A stretch of DNA of 64,000 nt from Glutamicibacter ardleyensis. Its GTDB lineage: Bacteria; Actinomycetota; Actinomycetes; Actinomycetales; Micrococcaceae. Shown piece after piece: positions 54,837 through 63,592 of the stretch; the first letter of the stretch is position 1; the number at the start of each line of letters is the position of its first letter. Under the pieces are notes generated by a model that worked only from the letters and a program-made list of their open reading frames with translations, was not told where the DNA came from and did not search any database. The stretch covers positions 682,001 to 746,000 of the forward strand of contig NZ_BMKX01000001.1 of NCBI RefSeq assembly GCF_014644555.1, given 5' to 3'. The translations under genes and the position numbers were made by a program.

Positions 54837-56285
54837 ATGACTAAAACAGCTTTTGAGCCTGCTCCCCCGACCGAAAATGATGAGATTGTCGTTCGTACCG
54901 TGAAGCCGCGGCGCAACCGCCGCGCCACGTTGATCACCATAGTCACGATCGCGTTCCTCGGTCTGCTGGCCGCCGTCTTCGGTCCCGGCATCTTCACGCC
55001 TTCTACCGGCGCCGACCCCGCAACTTCGATGACCGCGGAGCAGATCATCCCGCTGGTGGTCCTCGTAATAATGTTCATCGTCGCCACCAAGTGGCCGGTG
55101 AATATCGGTGTCATGGGGCTGGTGGCCGCCTTCGGCATCGGTTACTTCATGCTCGGCATGAGCGATAAGGAAATCCTCGCGGATTTCCCCGCAAGCATCG
55201 TCTTGACCATCATCGGCGTCACCTACTTCTTCAGCATGGCCCAGCACAACGGGACCATCGACATCATCGTGCGCAACTGCGTGCTGCTGGTACGTGGCAA
55301 GACAATGCTGCTGCCGTGGGTGTTCTTCCTCGTCGCCGCTGCGCTGACCTCGCTGGGCACCTTCTCGCCAGCAGCGGTCGCGTTGCTGGCCCCGGCCGCT
55401 ATCGGCTTCGCCTACGAGTCGCGGATCAACCCGCTGCTCATGGGCGCCTTCATCATCAACGGCGCTCATGCCGGCGGCTTTTCGCCACTGTCTGTTTCCG
55501 GGGTTTTGGTGCACGATATTGCGCTGGAAAATGGGTTCCCCATCTCTCCTATCGCGCTCTTTGTCGCCAGCTTCGTCATCAACCTGATTCTCTCGGTATT
55601 AACCGTTGCGGTGTTCGCCTTGCTCGGCAAGATACGCGAAGGTGACGGCGTGGCGAATTCCGACCTTGACGATACCCGCAGCACTCGCCCACGTGGCCAG
55701 CAAATCTACACGTTGTTGTTGATTGGAGCGATGCTCGTATGCGCACTGGGCTTCGGATTGCCGATCGGCTTCGTCGCCCTGAGCGCCGGACTGCTGCTGG
55801 CACTGCTGAACATCAAGGATCAGCATAAATTCGTCGCCGGGATCTCTTGGTCAACCGTCCTGCTCGTAGCCGGCATGATCACCTATGTCTCGCTACTCAC
55901 GCACGTTGGCGTCATCGACACCCTGGCCCACAAGGCTTTGGCCTTGGGCGCACCGATACTGATCGCCCTGGTGCTGTGCTACGTCATTGGCGTTGGTTCG
56001 GCTTTCGCCTCCTCCACCGCCCTGTTGGCCGCTTTCATCCCACTCGCCGGACCGTTGCTATCGGTCAGTTCGCTCAGTGCCACCGGCACGGTCGCTGCCA
56101 TCGCCATCGCAGCAACCGTCGTGGATGTTTCGCCCTTCTCCACCGCCGGCGCTCTGGTCGTTGCAAACGTGAAGGAAATTCATCGCCAGCGTGTCTACCG
56201 ACAGCTGATGATGTACGCTGGCGCCGTGGTGCTGGTCGCGCCCGCACTGGCTTGGGCCTTGCTGGTGCCAACCGGTTTCATGTAA
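54837..56285 (+). CDS. MatC/SLC13-like dicarboxylate permease
   Basis: 482 residues, 11-12 helices. The N-terminal half matches the MatC_N pattern: KWPVNIGVMGLVAAFGIGYF, LGMSDKEILADFPASIVLTI and VTYFFSMAQHNGTIDIIVRN. The second half has two helix-loop repeats ending in VDVSPFSTAGALVVANV. MatC carries malonate in rhizobia; here the cargo is more likely an isomerisable unsaturated di- or tricarboxylate, given the PrpF partner. ATG 54837 has GAGGAG seven bases upstream; the longer frame to 54690 overlaps the PrpF gene and is rejected. It is followed by a strong terminator. Confidence 0.88.
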   Translation: MTKTAFEPAPPTENDEIVVRTVKPRRNRRATLITIVTIAFLGLLAAVFGPGIFTPSTGADPATSMTAEQIIPLVVLVIMFIVATKWPVNIGVMGLVAAFGIGYFMLGMSDKEILADFPASIVLTIIGVTYFFSMAQHNGTIDIIVRNCVLLVRGKTMLLPWVFFLVAAALTSLGTFSPAAVALLAPAAIGFAYESRINPLLMGAFIINGAHAGGFSPLSVSGVLVHDIALENGFPISPIALFVASFVINLILSVLTVAVFALLGKIREGDGVANSDLDDTRSTRPRGQQIYTLLLIGAMLVCALGFGLPIGFVALSAGLLLALLNIKDQHKFVAGISWSTVLLVAGMITYVSLLTHVGVIDTLAHKALALGAPILIALVLCYVIGVGSAFASSTALLAAFIPLAGPLLSVSSLSATGTVAAIAIAATVVDVSPFSTAGALVVANVKEIHRQRVYRQLMMYAGAVVLVAPALAWALLVPTGFM

Positions 56286-56306
56286 ACATGTAACCACTTT
56301 TCATCC

Positions 56307-56348
56307 AAGTGAAGGCAGGATCCCGTCAGCGGGATCCTGCCTTCACTT
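56307..56348. terminator. Bidirectional terminator after the MatC-like gene
   Basis: Perfect 19-base stem (AAGTGAAGGCAGGATCCCG and its complement) with a TCAG loop. It lies 21 bases after the permease stop. Confidence 0.9.
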
Positions 56349-56459
56349 GTTCTTCTAAGCCGTAAATTTGCGCGGCAATGTAATTGAGCGCGGTGCGCTC
56401 TGCTTGGAGAACGACGGCTAGACCGGGCCTTCGCCGGGGCCAGGAGCACTTCTCTAGAA

Positions 56460-57677
56460 CTACATCGGCTGGCGCGGCTCTTTCGCCCGCAGCACTGGTG
56501 AACATACCAAAACGATCACCCCGACAAGCGGGATCAGTAACAGCCCAGCTCGCAGACCCCAATTCTCAGCGATAAAGCCGACCAGCGGAGGAGACGCTAG
56601 AAAGCCGAGTCGCATCAGCCACGAAACCACACTCAGTCCAGTTCCAGGCGATAATCCCGGCAGTCTATCGGCATGCTCCATCGCCGCCGGCACCAAGGTG
56701 GCCACACCGAATCCAGCGGCAGCAAACCCGAGTAGACTTCCGGGAACCGAGGGGAACGCAAGCGCCAGACCCATGCCAAGCACTACACAAAGCGCACCAA
56801 TTTGCGCAACGAGTCGCTGACCGAGCCGGTCAACCATTCCATCGCCGAGGATTCGCCCTATAAATTGAGCGCCCACCAAAGAAATGTATCCGAGTGCCGC
56901 AAAGGCTGCTGGGGTTCCCAAAGAATCGGCAAGATACAACGTAGCCCATGAGTTCCCAGCATCTTCAACCATCACTCCGGCCGTAGAGATCAGCACCAGA
57001 GCGGCCATTACCCAGGCGGTATGGTTTCGACGTTTGGCCACGGATTCAGGAGCGCCAGTCAGCTCTTGCTTAGCTAGTACTTCTTCGGCCCCTGTTTTCT
57101 CTGTCCTATCCGTGAGACAGAATTTGAGCGCAATAAGCGCGACCGTAGCGAAGACGAGAAATGATATTCCAAAGTGCACACTCAACGAGATTTTTAGCGC
57201 CATGGCTCCTGCTGCCATTAACCCGCCAAGGACCGCACCCACCGACCAGAAGGCGTGAAAAGAGTTGAGAATGGAACGTCTATAACGCCGCTGCACCAAA
57301 AGCCCGTGCGAATTCTGCGCCACGTCGGTAATGGCATCCATGGCCCCACCAAGTAAGAAGGCCCCCGCCAGCAGGGCCAAACTCGGCGCATTTCCTGCTC
57401 CAAGCAAGGCCAGCCCGGTGAGCATAGTGCCCACAACGGCTACAAGTGCAGATCCAAAACGTCGAATAAGCCTGCCTGCGGCTAGCCCGGCAATCAGCGC
57501 ACCAATGGGCCATGCGGTGACTAAGAAGCCATAGCTGGCCTCCCCCAACGCAAATTCACTTTTCAGCTCGGGAAGTCGCGGCGCCATATTGGCGAAAAGT
57601 GCCCCGTTGGTGAGAAAGAGTGCGGCCACCGCCGCGCGTGCTCGGCGATTAATAGGCGATACCCGCTCAACGCTCAC
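56460..57677 (-). CDS. MFS transporter
   Basis: 405 residues, 12 helices, YbjJ/FucP-like shape. N-terminal helix AAVAALFLTNGALFANMAPR, motif A-like loop AAGRLIRRFGSALVAVVG, and a second-half VDRLGQRLVAQIG. GTG 57677 is chosen (GAGGTG upstream), TTG 57680 being the alternative. Divergent from the TetR-acc operon, with which it shares a 190-base control region, so it may export or import a related acyl compound; the cargo is unknown. Confidence 0.88.
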   Translation of the reverse strand: MSVERVSPINRRARAAVAALFLTNGALFANMAPRLPELKSEFALGEASYGFLVTAWPIGALIAGLAAGRLIRRFGSALVAVVGTMLTGLALLGAGNAPSLALLAGAFLLGGAMDAITDVAQNSHGLLVQRRYRRSILNSFHAFWSVGAVLGGLMAAGAMALKISLSVHFGISFLVFATVALIALKFCLTDRTEKTGAEEVLAKQELTGAPESVAKRRNHTAWVMAALVLISTAGVMVEDAGNSWATLYLADSLGTPAAFAALGYISLVGAQFIGRILGDGMVDRLGQRLVAQIGALCVVLGMGLALAFPSVPGSLLGFAAAGFGVATLVPAAMEHADRLPGLSPGTGLSVVSWLMRLGFLASPPLVGFIAENWGLRAGLLLIPLVGVIVLVCSPVLRAKEPRQPM

Positions 57678-57819
57678 CAAACACCTCAGTTCCGCAGAAT
57701 TTTATGGAAAGACTCCTAATTGACTCTCCCGTGGGAGTCTATCGAAGATCTAACCCGGACCTACCTAATTCAACTTAAGACATTGACACAGGTCACATTT
57801 ACGACTGTACTGGAAGTCA

Positions 57820-57833
57820 ATCAATCGATTGAT
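57820..57833. promoter_or_regulatory. Palindromic operator candidate for the TetR regulator
   Basis: ATCAATCGATTGAT is a perfect 14-base palindrome, extended with partial symmetry on both sides. It lies 33 bases before the TetR start and within the divergent control region. Such sites are typical of TetR regulators of acyl-CoA genes. A second imperfect palindrome (GACTCTCCCGTGGGAGTC, near 57722) sits closer to the MFS gene. Confidence 0.55.
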
Positions 57834-57865
57834 AGACGTAAGTTTTGAGGAAGTGGCACTGCCCG

Positions 57866-58519
57866 ATGGATATTGATCAGGTACAACGCGCGGCAGTCGC
57901 GCGCTTTGCCCAACAAGGCTTCGCAGCCACCGGTATCCGTGAACTTGGAACCGCAGCTGGCATCAATTCGGCAACTCTCTACCACTACGTTGGTAGCAAG
58001 CACGACCTCTTGGTCCGCATCATCAGCGAGTGCCTCAAAGCCATGATCACCGGCGGACGCGAGGCGCTGAGTGCCGCCCAAACCCCCACCCTCCAACTCG
58101 CCCAACTCATCGCCTTCCACGTCGCTTTCACTGCGACCAACCCACAGACCGCGCGGGTAGCCGAATACGAAATGCGTGCTCTAACCCCGGTGGCCCGTGA
58201 AGAAATGCAACGACTACGCGATGAGTATGAAGCACTTTTTACCAAGGTTCTGAACGAGGGCGACAAGACCGGCGAATTTAGCACCGCAGATCTCACCATG
58301 GCCAGACTCGCGGTCATGGAAATGGGTACCGGCGTAGCCCATTGGTACCGCCCCCACGGCCGGCTTTCCCTGGATCAAGTGCAGCAAAATTTTGTTGCCA
58401 TGGCCTATAGGATTCTGGCCGTCCCCGAAACGGCCAAACTACCGAACACCCCGCTACCGAGCGCACAACAGCTGCCGAGCGAGCCCACCGCGCAACCTGC
58501 CACGCAGACCGTCAACTAA
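57866..58519 (+). CDS. TetR-family regulator of the acyl-CoA carboxylase operon
   Basis: 217 residues. Helix-turn-helix at residues 10-50 (AVARFAQQGFAATGIRELGT; AAGINSATLYHYVGSKHDLL), a ligand domain of KstR2/FadR-like form (FTATNPQTARVAEYEMRALT) and a Pro/Gln/Ala-rich disordered tail (PLPSAQQLPSEPTAQPATQT). ATG 57866 is used; TTG 57845 is possible. It is nine bases before accD1 and so is co-transcribed and autoregulated, like Rv2506 in the mycobacterial cluster. The effector is likely an acyl-CoA of branched-chain breakdown. Confidence 0.88.
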   Translation: MDIDQVQRAAVARFAQQGFAATGIRELGTAAGINSATLYHYVGSKHDLLVRIISECLKAMITGGREALSAAQTPTLQLAQLIAFHVAFTATNPQTARVAEYEMRALTPVAREEMQRLRDEYEALFTKVLNEGDKTGEFSTADLTMARLAVMEMGTGVAHWYRPHGRLSLDQVQQNFVAMAYRILAVPETAKLPNTPLPSAQQLPSEPTAQPATQTVN

Positions 58520-58528
58520 GGAGCACCA

Positions 58529-60139
58529 GTGAAGACCCTGCCCTCACAGCTCGATACTTCCTCGGAAAAGTACCAGCAAAACGCGAAGCAACACGCCGCA
58601 CTGACTGAAGAACTCCATCAGCGGCTAGAGACCGCGGCGCGTGGCGGATCCGAAAAATCGCGCCAACGACATCTGGACCGCGGAAAGCTTCTGCCACGCG
58701 ACCGAGTGAATCAGCTGCTCGATGAGGGCTCGCCTTTCCTGGAAATCGCACCGCTGGCTGCGGAGGGCATGTATGACGGGGCCAGCCCCGGCGCTGGGGT
58801 AATCGCCGGAATTGGCATGGTTCACGGACGCCACGTACTGGTCATTGCCAATGATGCGACAGTCAAGGGCGGAACCTACTTCCCAATGACGGTCAAAAAG
58901 CATTTACGCGCGCAAGAAATTGCCCTAGAAAATTCTCTGCCCTGCGTTTACCTCGTCGACTCAGGCGGAGCGTTCTTGCCAATGCAAGATGAGGTCTTCC
59001 CCGACCGCGACCACTTCGGGCGAATCTTCTTCAACCAAGCGAACCTGTCAGCCAAAAAGATCCCTCAGCTCGCCGCGGTCTTAGGCTCTTGCACCGCCGG
59101 CGGCGCCTACGTTCCGGCGATGAGCGATGAAACGGTTATCGTTCGCAACCAGGGAACAATCTTCTTAGGCGGCCCACCGCTAGTGAAAGCAGCCATTGGT
59201 GAAATCGTTACGGCAGAGGAGCTCGGCGGCGGAGATCTGCACGCCAAAACCTCTGGCGTGGTGGATCATCTGGCAGAAAATGATGAACACGCGTTGATGA
59301 TCATCCGCGACATCATCTCAACTCTCCCTGCTAACCCAACCGCGGCCTGGGACATCGCCGAACAAGTGGCAGAACCGCTCTACTCAGCCAGTGAACTTCC
59401 AGGCATTGTGCCGGTAGACGTCAATGCGCCCTATGATGTCCGCGAGGTCATCACACGGCTAGTTGACGGCAGTGAATTCCACGAATTCAAGGCAGACTAC
59501 GGAACTACGTTGGTGACCGGTTTCGCACATGTCCATGGTCATCAGGTAGGAATCATCGCCAATAATGGCGTGCTGTTCTCCGAGTCAGCAATGAAGGGCG
59601 CGCACTTCATTGAGCTATGCGACCAGCGTGGCATCCCACTACTCTTCTTGCAGAACCTCGCCGGTTTTATGGTGGGCCGTGACTACGAAGCAGACGGCAT
59701 CGCCAAGCACGGTGCGAAGATGGTCACCGCAGTAGCCACCGCACGAGTCCCCAAGCTGACAGTGGTCATCGGTGGATCCTTCGGTGCCGGTAACTATTCA
59801 ATGTGCGGACGCGCTTACAGCCCTCGCTTCTTATGGATGTGGCCAGGTGCTCGCATCTCCGTGATGGGTGGCAACCAGGCTTCTTCGGTGCTTTCTACGG
59901 TGAAACGCGATGGTATCGAAGCCTCGGGCGGCACCTGGAGCACGGAGGAAGAGGAATCCTTTAAAGCCCCCATCCGAGAACAATATGAAAACCAAGGAAA
60001 CCCCTATTACTCCACCGCAAGACTTTGGGACGACGGCGTCATCGACCCAGCCGATACCCGCCGTGTACTGGGGCTTGCCCTTGAAGTATGCGCCCGCCAG
60101 CCATTGCCGGAGACTTCCTTCGGTCTATTCCGGATGTAA
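58529..60139 (+). CDS. accD1: Acyl-CoA carboxylase beta subunit (3-methylcrotonyl-CoA carboxylase, AccD1-like)
   Basis: Carboxyltransferase, 536 residues. N-terminal half: [73 protein letters not shown]-terminal half: [58 protein letters not shown]. It transfers carboxyl from biotin to 3-methylcrotonyl-CoA in leucine breakdown; the YMxxMCG-type landmarks match methylcrotonyl-CoA rather than acetyl/propionyl-CoA enzymes. GTG start with AAGGAG eight bases upstream. Sixteen bases before accA1. Confidence 0.92.
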   Translation: MKTLPSQLDTSSEKYQQNAKQHAALTEELHQRLETAARGGSEKSRQRHLDRGKLLPRDRVNQLLDEGSPFLEIAPLAAEGMYDGASPGAGVIAGIGMVHGRHVLVIANDATVKGGTYFPMTVKKHLRAQEIALENSLPCVYLVDSGGAFLPMQDEVFPDRDHFGRIFFNQANLSAKKIPQLAAVLGSCTAGGAYVPAMSDETVIVRNQGTIFLGGPPLVKAAIGEIVTAEELGGGDLHAKTSGVVDHLAENDEHALMIIRDIISTLPANPTAAWDIAEQVAEPLYSASELPGIVPVDVNAPYDVREVITRLVDGSEFHEFKADYGTTLVTGFAHVHGHQVGIIANNGVLFSESAMKGAHFIELCDQRGIPLLFLQNLAGFMVGRDYEADGIAKHGAKMVTAVATARVPKLTVVIGGSFGAGNYSMCGRAYSPRFLWMWPGARISVMGGNQASSVLSTVKRDGIEASGGTWSTEEEESFKAPIREQYENQGNPYYSTARLWDDGVIDPADTRRVLGLALEVCARQPLPETSFGLFRM

Positions 60140-60154
60140 TGCGAGGAGACAACC

Positions 60155-62215
60155 ATGAACACTAAACTTTTTGACACGGTGCTCGTCGCCAACCGCGGCG
60201 AAATTGCCGTGCGCATCATCCGTAGCTTACGAACCCTAGGCATCCGCTCAGTCGCCGTGTACTCGGACGCTGATGCCGGGGCACTGCACGTTAGCGAAGC
60301 GGACAAAGCGGTACGAATTGGTCCCGGTCCAGCCAACCAGAGCTACCTGAGCATCGACGCGATACTCAAAGCATGCAAGGACACCGGGGCTCAAGCGGTC
60401 CACCCGGGCTACGGTTTCCTCTCCGAGAACGTGGATTTTGCACGCGCATTGGAAGATGCCGGGATAAAGTTCATTGGTCCGTCGGTGAAATCGATTAATC
60501 TCATGGGCGATAAGATTCGTTCCAAAAACCATGTAGTCGCTCATCAGGTACCTGTGGTGCCCGGTATTGCCGAACCTGGGCTCAGCGATGAGCAGCTGTT
60601 GGCCGCGGCCGGACAAGTTGGTTATCCGCTGCTCATCAAACCCTCAGCAGGCGGTGGCGGTAAGGGGATGTTCGCCGTGGAAACACCAGAGCAGCTTCCC
60701 GAAGCCTTGGCTAGTGCTCGGCGTACCGCGCGTAGTGCCTTTGGTGATGACACCTTGTTCTTAGAACGCCTGGTGCGCAACCCACGGCATATCGAGGTGC
60801 AGGTTCTAGCAGATCAGTTCGGTCATACCGTGCATCTGGGCGAACGCGAATGCTCCTTGCAACGACGCCACCAAAAGGTCATCGAGGAAGCCCCAGCACC
60901 GCTGTTGGAAAATCTTGAACATGGGGCGCAAATCCGCGAACGTATCGGAGCAGCCGCGGTTGCCGCGGCCGCCTCGGTAGATTACGTCGGGGCCGGAACC
61001 GTTGAATTCTTGGTCAGTGATGAGAACCCTGACGAATTTTTCTTCATGGAAATGAACACCCGTCTTCAGGTGGAGCACCCGGTTACTGAGCAGGTAGTCC
61101 GCGTGGATGGTCAGAAGTTAGATCTAGTGGATTGGCAGGTTCGTATCGCTGCCGGCCAACCATTGGACTTCGAGCAGCACCAAGTATCTCTGCAGGGGCA
61201 TGCTATTGAAGCACGTCTTTACGCCGAAGACCCTTCGGCAGGGTTCCTCCCTTCAATAGGCACGGTACTCAAGGTCATCGAGCCAATCGGTGAGCATTTG
61301 CGAGTGGACAGTTCACTGCGCGATGGCTTAGAAGTCAGCGCTCATTACGATCCAATGCTGGCCAAACTCATTGCTTGGGGTGACGACCGCAGTGTAGCGC
61401 TTGGTCGCTTGGACCGGGCTCTGTCGCAAACCGTGGTGTTAGGCGTGCTGACTAACGTCGAATATCTTCGCCTACTTCTGGCGGACGTTGATGTGGCTGC
61501 GGGACGTTTAGACACAAATCTTATCGAGCGAAAAATGCAGGAGTTCGCCTTCCGCACGCCTAGCGCGCGCGAGCTCGCCCTGGCGGCTCACCTCGAAGTT
61601 AATCGCAGGCCAACATCCGGTTCCCCGTGGGGCCAAGGTGATGGATGGCGTCTAGGTTCTCGTTTAGCCACGCAACTGCACTTTGAGGTGAACGGTGAAC
61701 AGCTACAACCTTCCGTACAGCGCACCGGAGATCAGAGCACCGTAAATATATCCGGAGAAGAATATGTTGTTCAACCATTGGGCGACAACGGGCTTTCAAT
61801 CAACGGTGAACGATTTTCCTCCCACCATGCATTCGCCACTGACGGCACACTATGGCTCAACGAAGACGGCTGGAGCGGCTGGGTCCGTCGACTTACTCGT
61901 CAGGAAATCCTCGAAGCGAAGTTAGCCACCCTGGCTAAAGAGTCCGGAACTTTCTCTCCTCACATTGAATCCCCCATGCCCGGTACCGTGATCTCGGTTC
62001 AGGTCAGTGACGGCGAGCAGGTCAGCGCCGGTCAGTTGCTCCTGAGTATCGAAGCAATGAAGATGGAACATCAGTTGCTTTCACCGGCGGATGGCACCGT
62101 GCGTCTGACCGGATTGACCGTGGGAGATCTGGTGAAAGCCAAGCAGGTGGTCGCTACCGTGGAACCAGCAGAGGTTGAACACGAAACAACAATAAATCAG
62201 GAGCAAAACGCATGA
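60155..62215 (+). CDS. accA1: Acyl-CoA carboxylase alpha subunit, biotin carboxylase-BCCP (AccA1-like)
   Basis: 686 residues. Biotin carboxylase domain 1-450: VANRGEIAVRIIRSLRTLGI, the ATP-grasp glycine loop KPSAGGGGKGMFAVETPEQL, RHIEVQVLADQFGHTVHLGE, RDC-like ECSLQRRHQKVIEEAPAP, EMNTRLQVEHPVTEQV. A linker of about 140 residues precedes the C-terminal biotin-carrier domain with biotin lysine in SIEAMKMEHQLL (about Lys636). It carboxylates biotin with ATP and bicarbonate for AccD1. ATG with GAGGAG upstream. The stop overlaps the MaoC gene by four bases. Confidence 0.94.
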   Translation: MNTKLFDTVLVANRGEIAVRIIRSLRTLGIRSVAVYSDADAGALHVSEADKAVRIGPGPANQSYLSIDAILKACKDTGAQAVHPGYGFLSENVDFARALEDAGIKFIGPSVKSINLMGDKIRSKNHVVAHQVPVVPGIAEPGLSDEQLLAAAGQVGYPLLIKPSAGGGGKGMFAVETPEQLPEALASARRTARSAFGDDTLFLERLVRNPRHIEVQVLADQFGHTVHLGERECSLQRRHQKVIEEAPAPLLENLEHGAQIRERIGAAAVAAAASVDYVGAGTVEFLVSDENPDEFFFMEMNTRLQVEHPVTEQVVRVDGQKLDLVDWQVRIAAGQPLDFEQHQVSLQGHAIEARLYAEDPSAGFLPSIGTVLKVIEPIGEHLRVDSSLRDGLEVSAHYDPMLAKLIAWGDDRSVALGRLDRALSQTVVLGVLTNVEYLRLLLADVDVAAGRLDTNLIERKMQEFAFRTPSARELALAAHLEVNRRPTSGSPWGQGDGWRLGSRLATQLHFEVNGEQLQPSVQRTGDQSTVNISGEEYVVQPLGDNGLSINGERFSSHHAFATDGTLWLNEDGWSGWVRRLTRQEILEAKLATLAKESGTFSPHIESPMPGTVISVQVSDGEQVSAGQLLLSIEAMKMEHQLLSPADGTVRLTGLTVGDLVKAKQVVATVEPAEVEHETTINQEQNA

Positions 62216-62736
62216 GTGACCAAGGCCCAGAACTCATTGAACAGCGCGGACTTTATCTGGACGAACTGAAGGTAGACGCCATCTATGTTCATAAGCCCGG
62301 ACGCACTCTCACTGAAGCGGATAACGTTCAGTTCACCACGATGACCATGAACAATCAGGGATTGCATTTGGATGCGGCTTGGAATGCTACCCAACCGTTC
62401 GGAAAGCCACTGGTCAATTCTTTACTGACCTTGAGCACCATGATTGGACAGTCAGTGCCGCAGCTTACCGAAGGCACTATCATCGGCCAGTTGGGCATCA
62501 ATGATGTTAATTTTCCGCACCCAATGTTCCATGGCGATACGCTCTACACGCAAACCGAAATTACACAATTGCGTGAGTCGAAGTCCCGACCTGGACAGGG
62601 CATCGTCTCGATGAAACATACCGGACGCAACCAGAATGGAGTGGTCGTGGCTACCGCCACCCGAACCTGTCTCATGTGGAGCAAAGCTGCGCACCTAGCC
62701 TCGCTAGAAACTACTGAAGGTGGCACTCATGGCTAA
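62212..62736 (+). CDS. MaoC-like dehydratase (Rv2499c-type, itaconyl/methylglutaconyl-CoA hydratase candidate)
   Basis: 174 residues, single hot-dog domain. Marks: VHKPGRTLTEADNVQFTTMT, NNQGLHLDAAWNATQPFGKP with the His/Asp catalytic pair, and FPHPMFHGDTLYTQTEITQL. It hydrates an enoyl-CoA. In Mycobacterium tuberculosis the equivalent gene lies beside the CitE-like Rv2498c; hydration of itaconyl-CoA or methylglutaconyl-CoA is inferred from that pairing. Start codon in an ATGA overlap with accA1, end overlapping citE by eight bases, so four genes are tightly coupled. Confidence 0.88.
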   Translation: MSDQGPELIEQRGLYLDELKVDAIYVHKPGRTLTEADNVQFTTMTMNNQGLHLDAAWNATQPFGKPLVNSLLTLSTMIGQSVPQLTEGTIIGQLGINDVNFPHPMFHGDTLYTQTEITQLRESKSRPGQGIVSMKHTGRNQNGVVVATATRTCLMWSKAAHLASLETTEGGTHG

Positions 62737-63535
62737 TTTCCCCTTTGGCCCTGCGATCCTCTTTTGTCCAGCAGACCGCCCCGAACGCTATGAAAAAGCT
62801 GCCGATAGATCCGATGCTGTCATTATCGACTTAGAAGATGCGGTGGCTGCCGAGAACAAGGAAATGGCACGAACCGCGTTGTTATCCAGCACGTTGGATC
62901 CGCAGCGCACCATCGTACGGGTTAATCCGGTTGACTCCGAGTTTTTTGTTGCAGACATGGTGGCCTTGCAGCAAACAAGATACCGCACAGTGATGCTCCC
63001 TAAATGTGAGTCTGCCGCGGATCCGGCACAGCTTTCCGGTTATCAGGTGGTGGCCCTTTGCGAAACAGCCAAAGGGATCACCAACATTGCCGAGATTGCT
63101 GCGGCAGCAAACGTTATCGCGCTGATGTGGGGTGCCGAAGATCTGATCGCATCTCTGGGCGGAACCTCTTCGCGAACTTCCCAAGGAAAATACCGTGAGG
63201 TGGCAAGCTTCGCCAGATCCCAGACGCTGTTGCATTCGGTCGCGGCCGGTAAGGCAGCCATCGACTCGGTGTACCTTGATATCCCTGACACCGCAGGATT
63301 ACTGGAAGAATCCCGTGACGCGAAGGCCTCAGGTTTCAGCGCCAAGGCATCAATTCACCCCACTCAAATGCCAGTCATCCGGGAAGCCTTCCTGCCTACC
63401 GAAAAGGAAATCGAGCGGGCCAAACGGATTCTCGCTGCGGCGGAGAAAAACCTTGGTGTTTTCTCATTCGAGGGCCAGATGGTGGACGAGCCATTATTGC
63501 GGCAGGCGCAGGCTACGGTGCAAACACCTCGGTAG
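62729..63535 (+). CDS. citE: CitE-like beta-hydroxyacyl-CoA lyase (Rv2498c type)
   Basis: 268 residues, HpcH/HpaI aldolase fold. Marks: AILFCPADRPERYEKAADRS, VIIDLEDAVAAENKEMART (metal-site acid residues), TIVRVNPVDSEFF, MLPKCESAAD, VVALCETAKGI and LMWGAEDLIASLGG, KASIHPTQMPVI. No citD or citF is near, so it is not part of citrate lyase. The mycobacterial homologue is reported to cleave HMG-CoA and citramalyl-CoA, joining leucine and itaconate breakdown. ATG 62729 is preferred (GAAGG eight bases upstream); GTG 62720 lies in that site. Last gene of the operon; an acyl-CoA dehydrogenase (fadE19 in mycobacteria) is missing from the usual order. Confidence 0.9.
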   Translation: MANFPFGPAILFCPADRPERYEKAADRSDAVIIDLEDAVAAENKEMARTALLSSTLDPQRTIVRVNPVDSEFFVADMVALQQTRYRTVMLPKCESAADPAQLSGYQVVALCETAKGITNIAEIAAAANVIALMWGAEDLIASLGGTSSRTSQGKYREVASFARSQTLLHSVAAGKAAIDSVYLDIPDTAGLLEESRDAKASGFSAKASIHPTQMPVIREAFLPTEKEIERAKRILAAAEKNLGVFSFEGQMVDEPLLRQAQATVQTPR

Positions 63536-63543
63536 CGGACAGA

Positions 63544-63592
63544 CCGGATGCCTCTACGAAGCGCTCAGACAGAATTTTTGCGAGGCATCCGG
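63544..63592. terminator. Inverted repeat between convergent citE and MFS genes
   Basis: Perfect 11-base arms (CCGGATGCCTC at 63544-63554; complement at 63582-63592) with a 27-base loop containing TTTTT. The right arm lies in the last codons of the MFS gene. It may terminate the citE transcript, but the long loop makes this uncertain. Confidence 0.45.
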
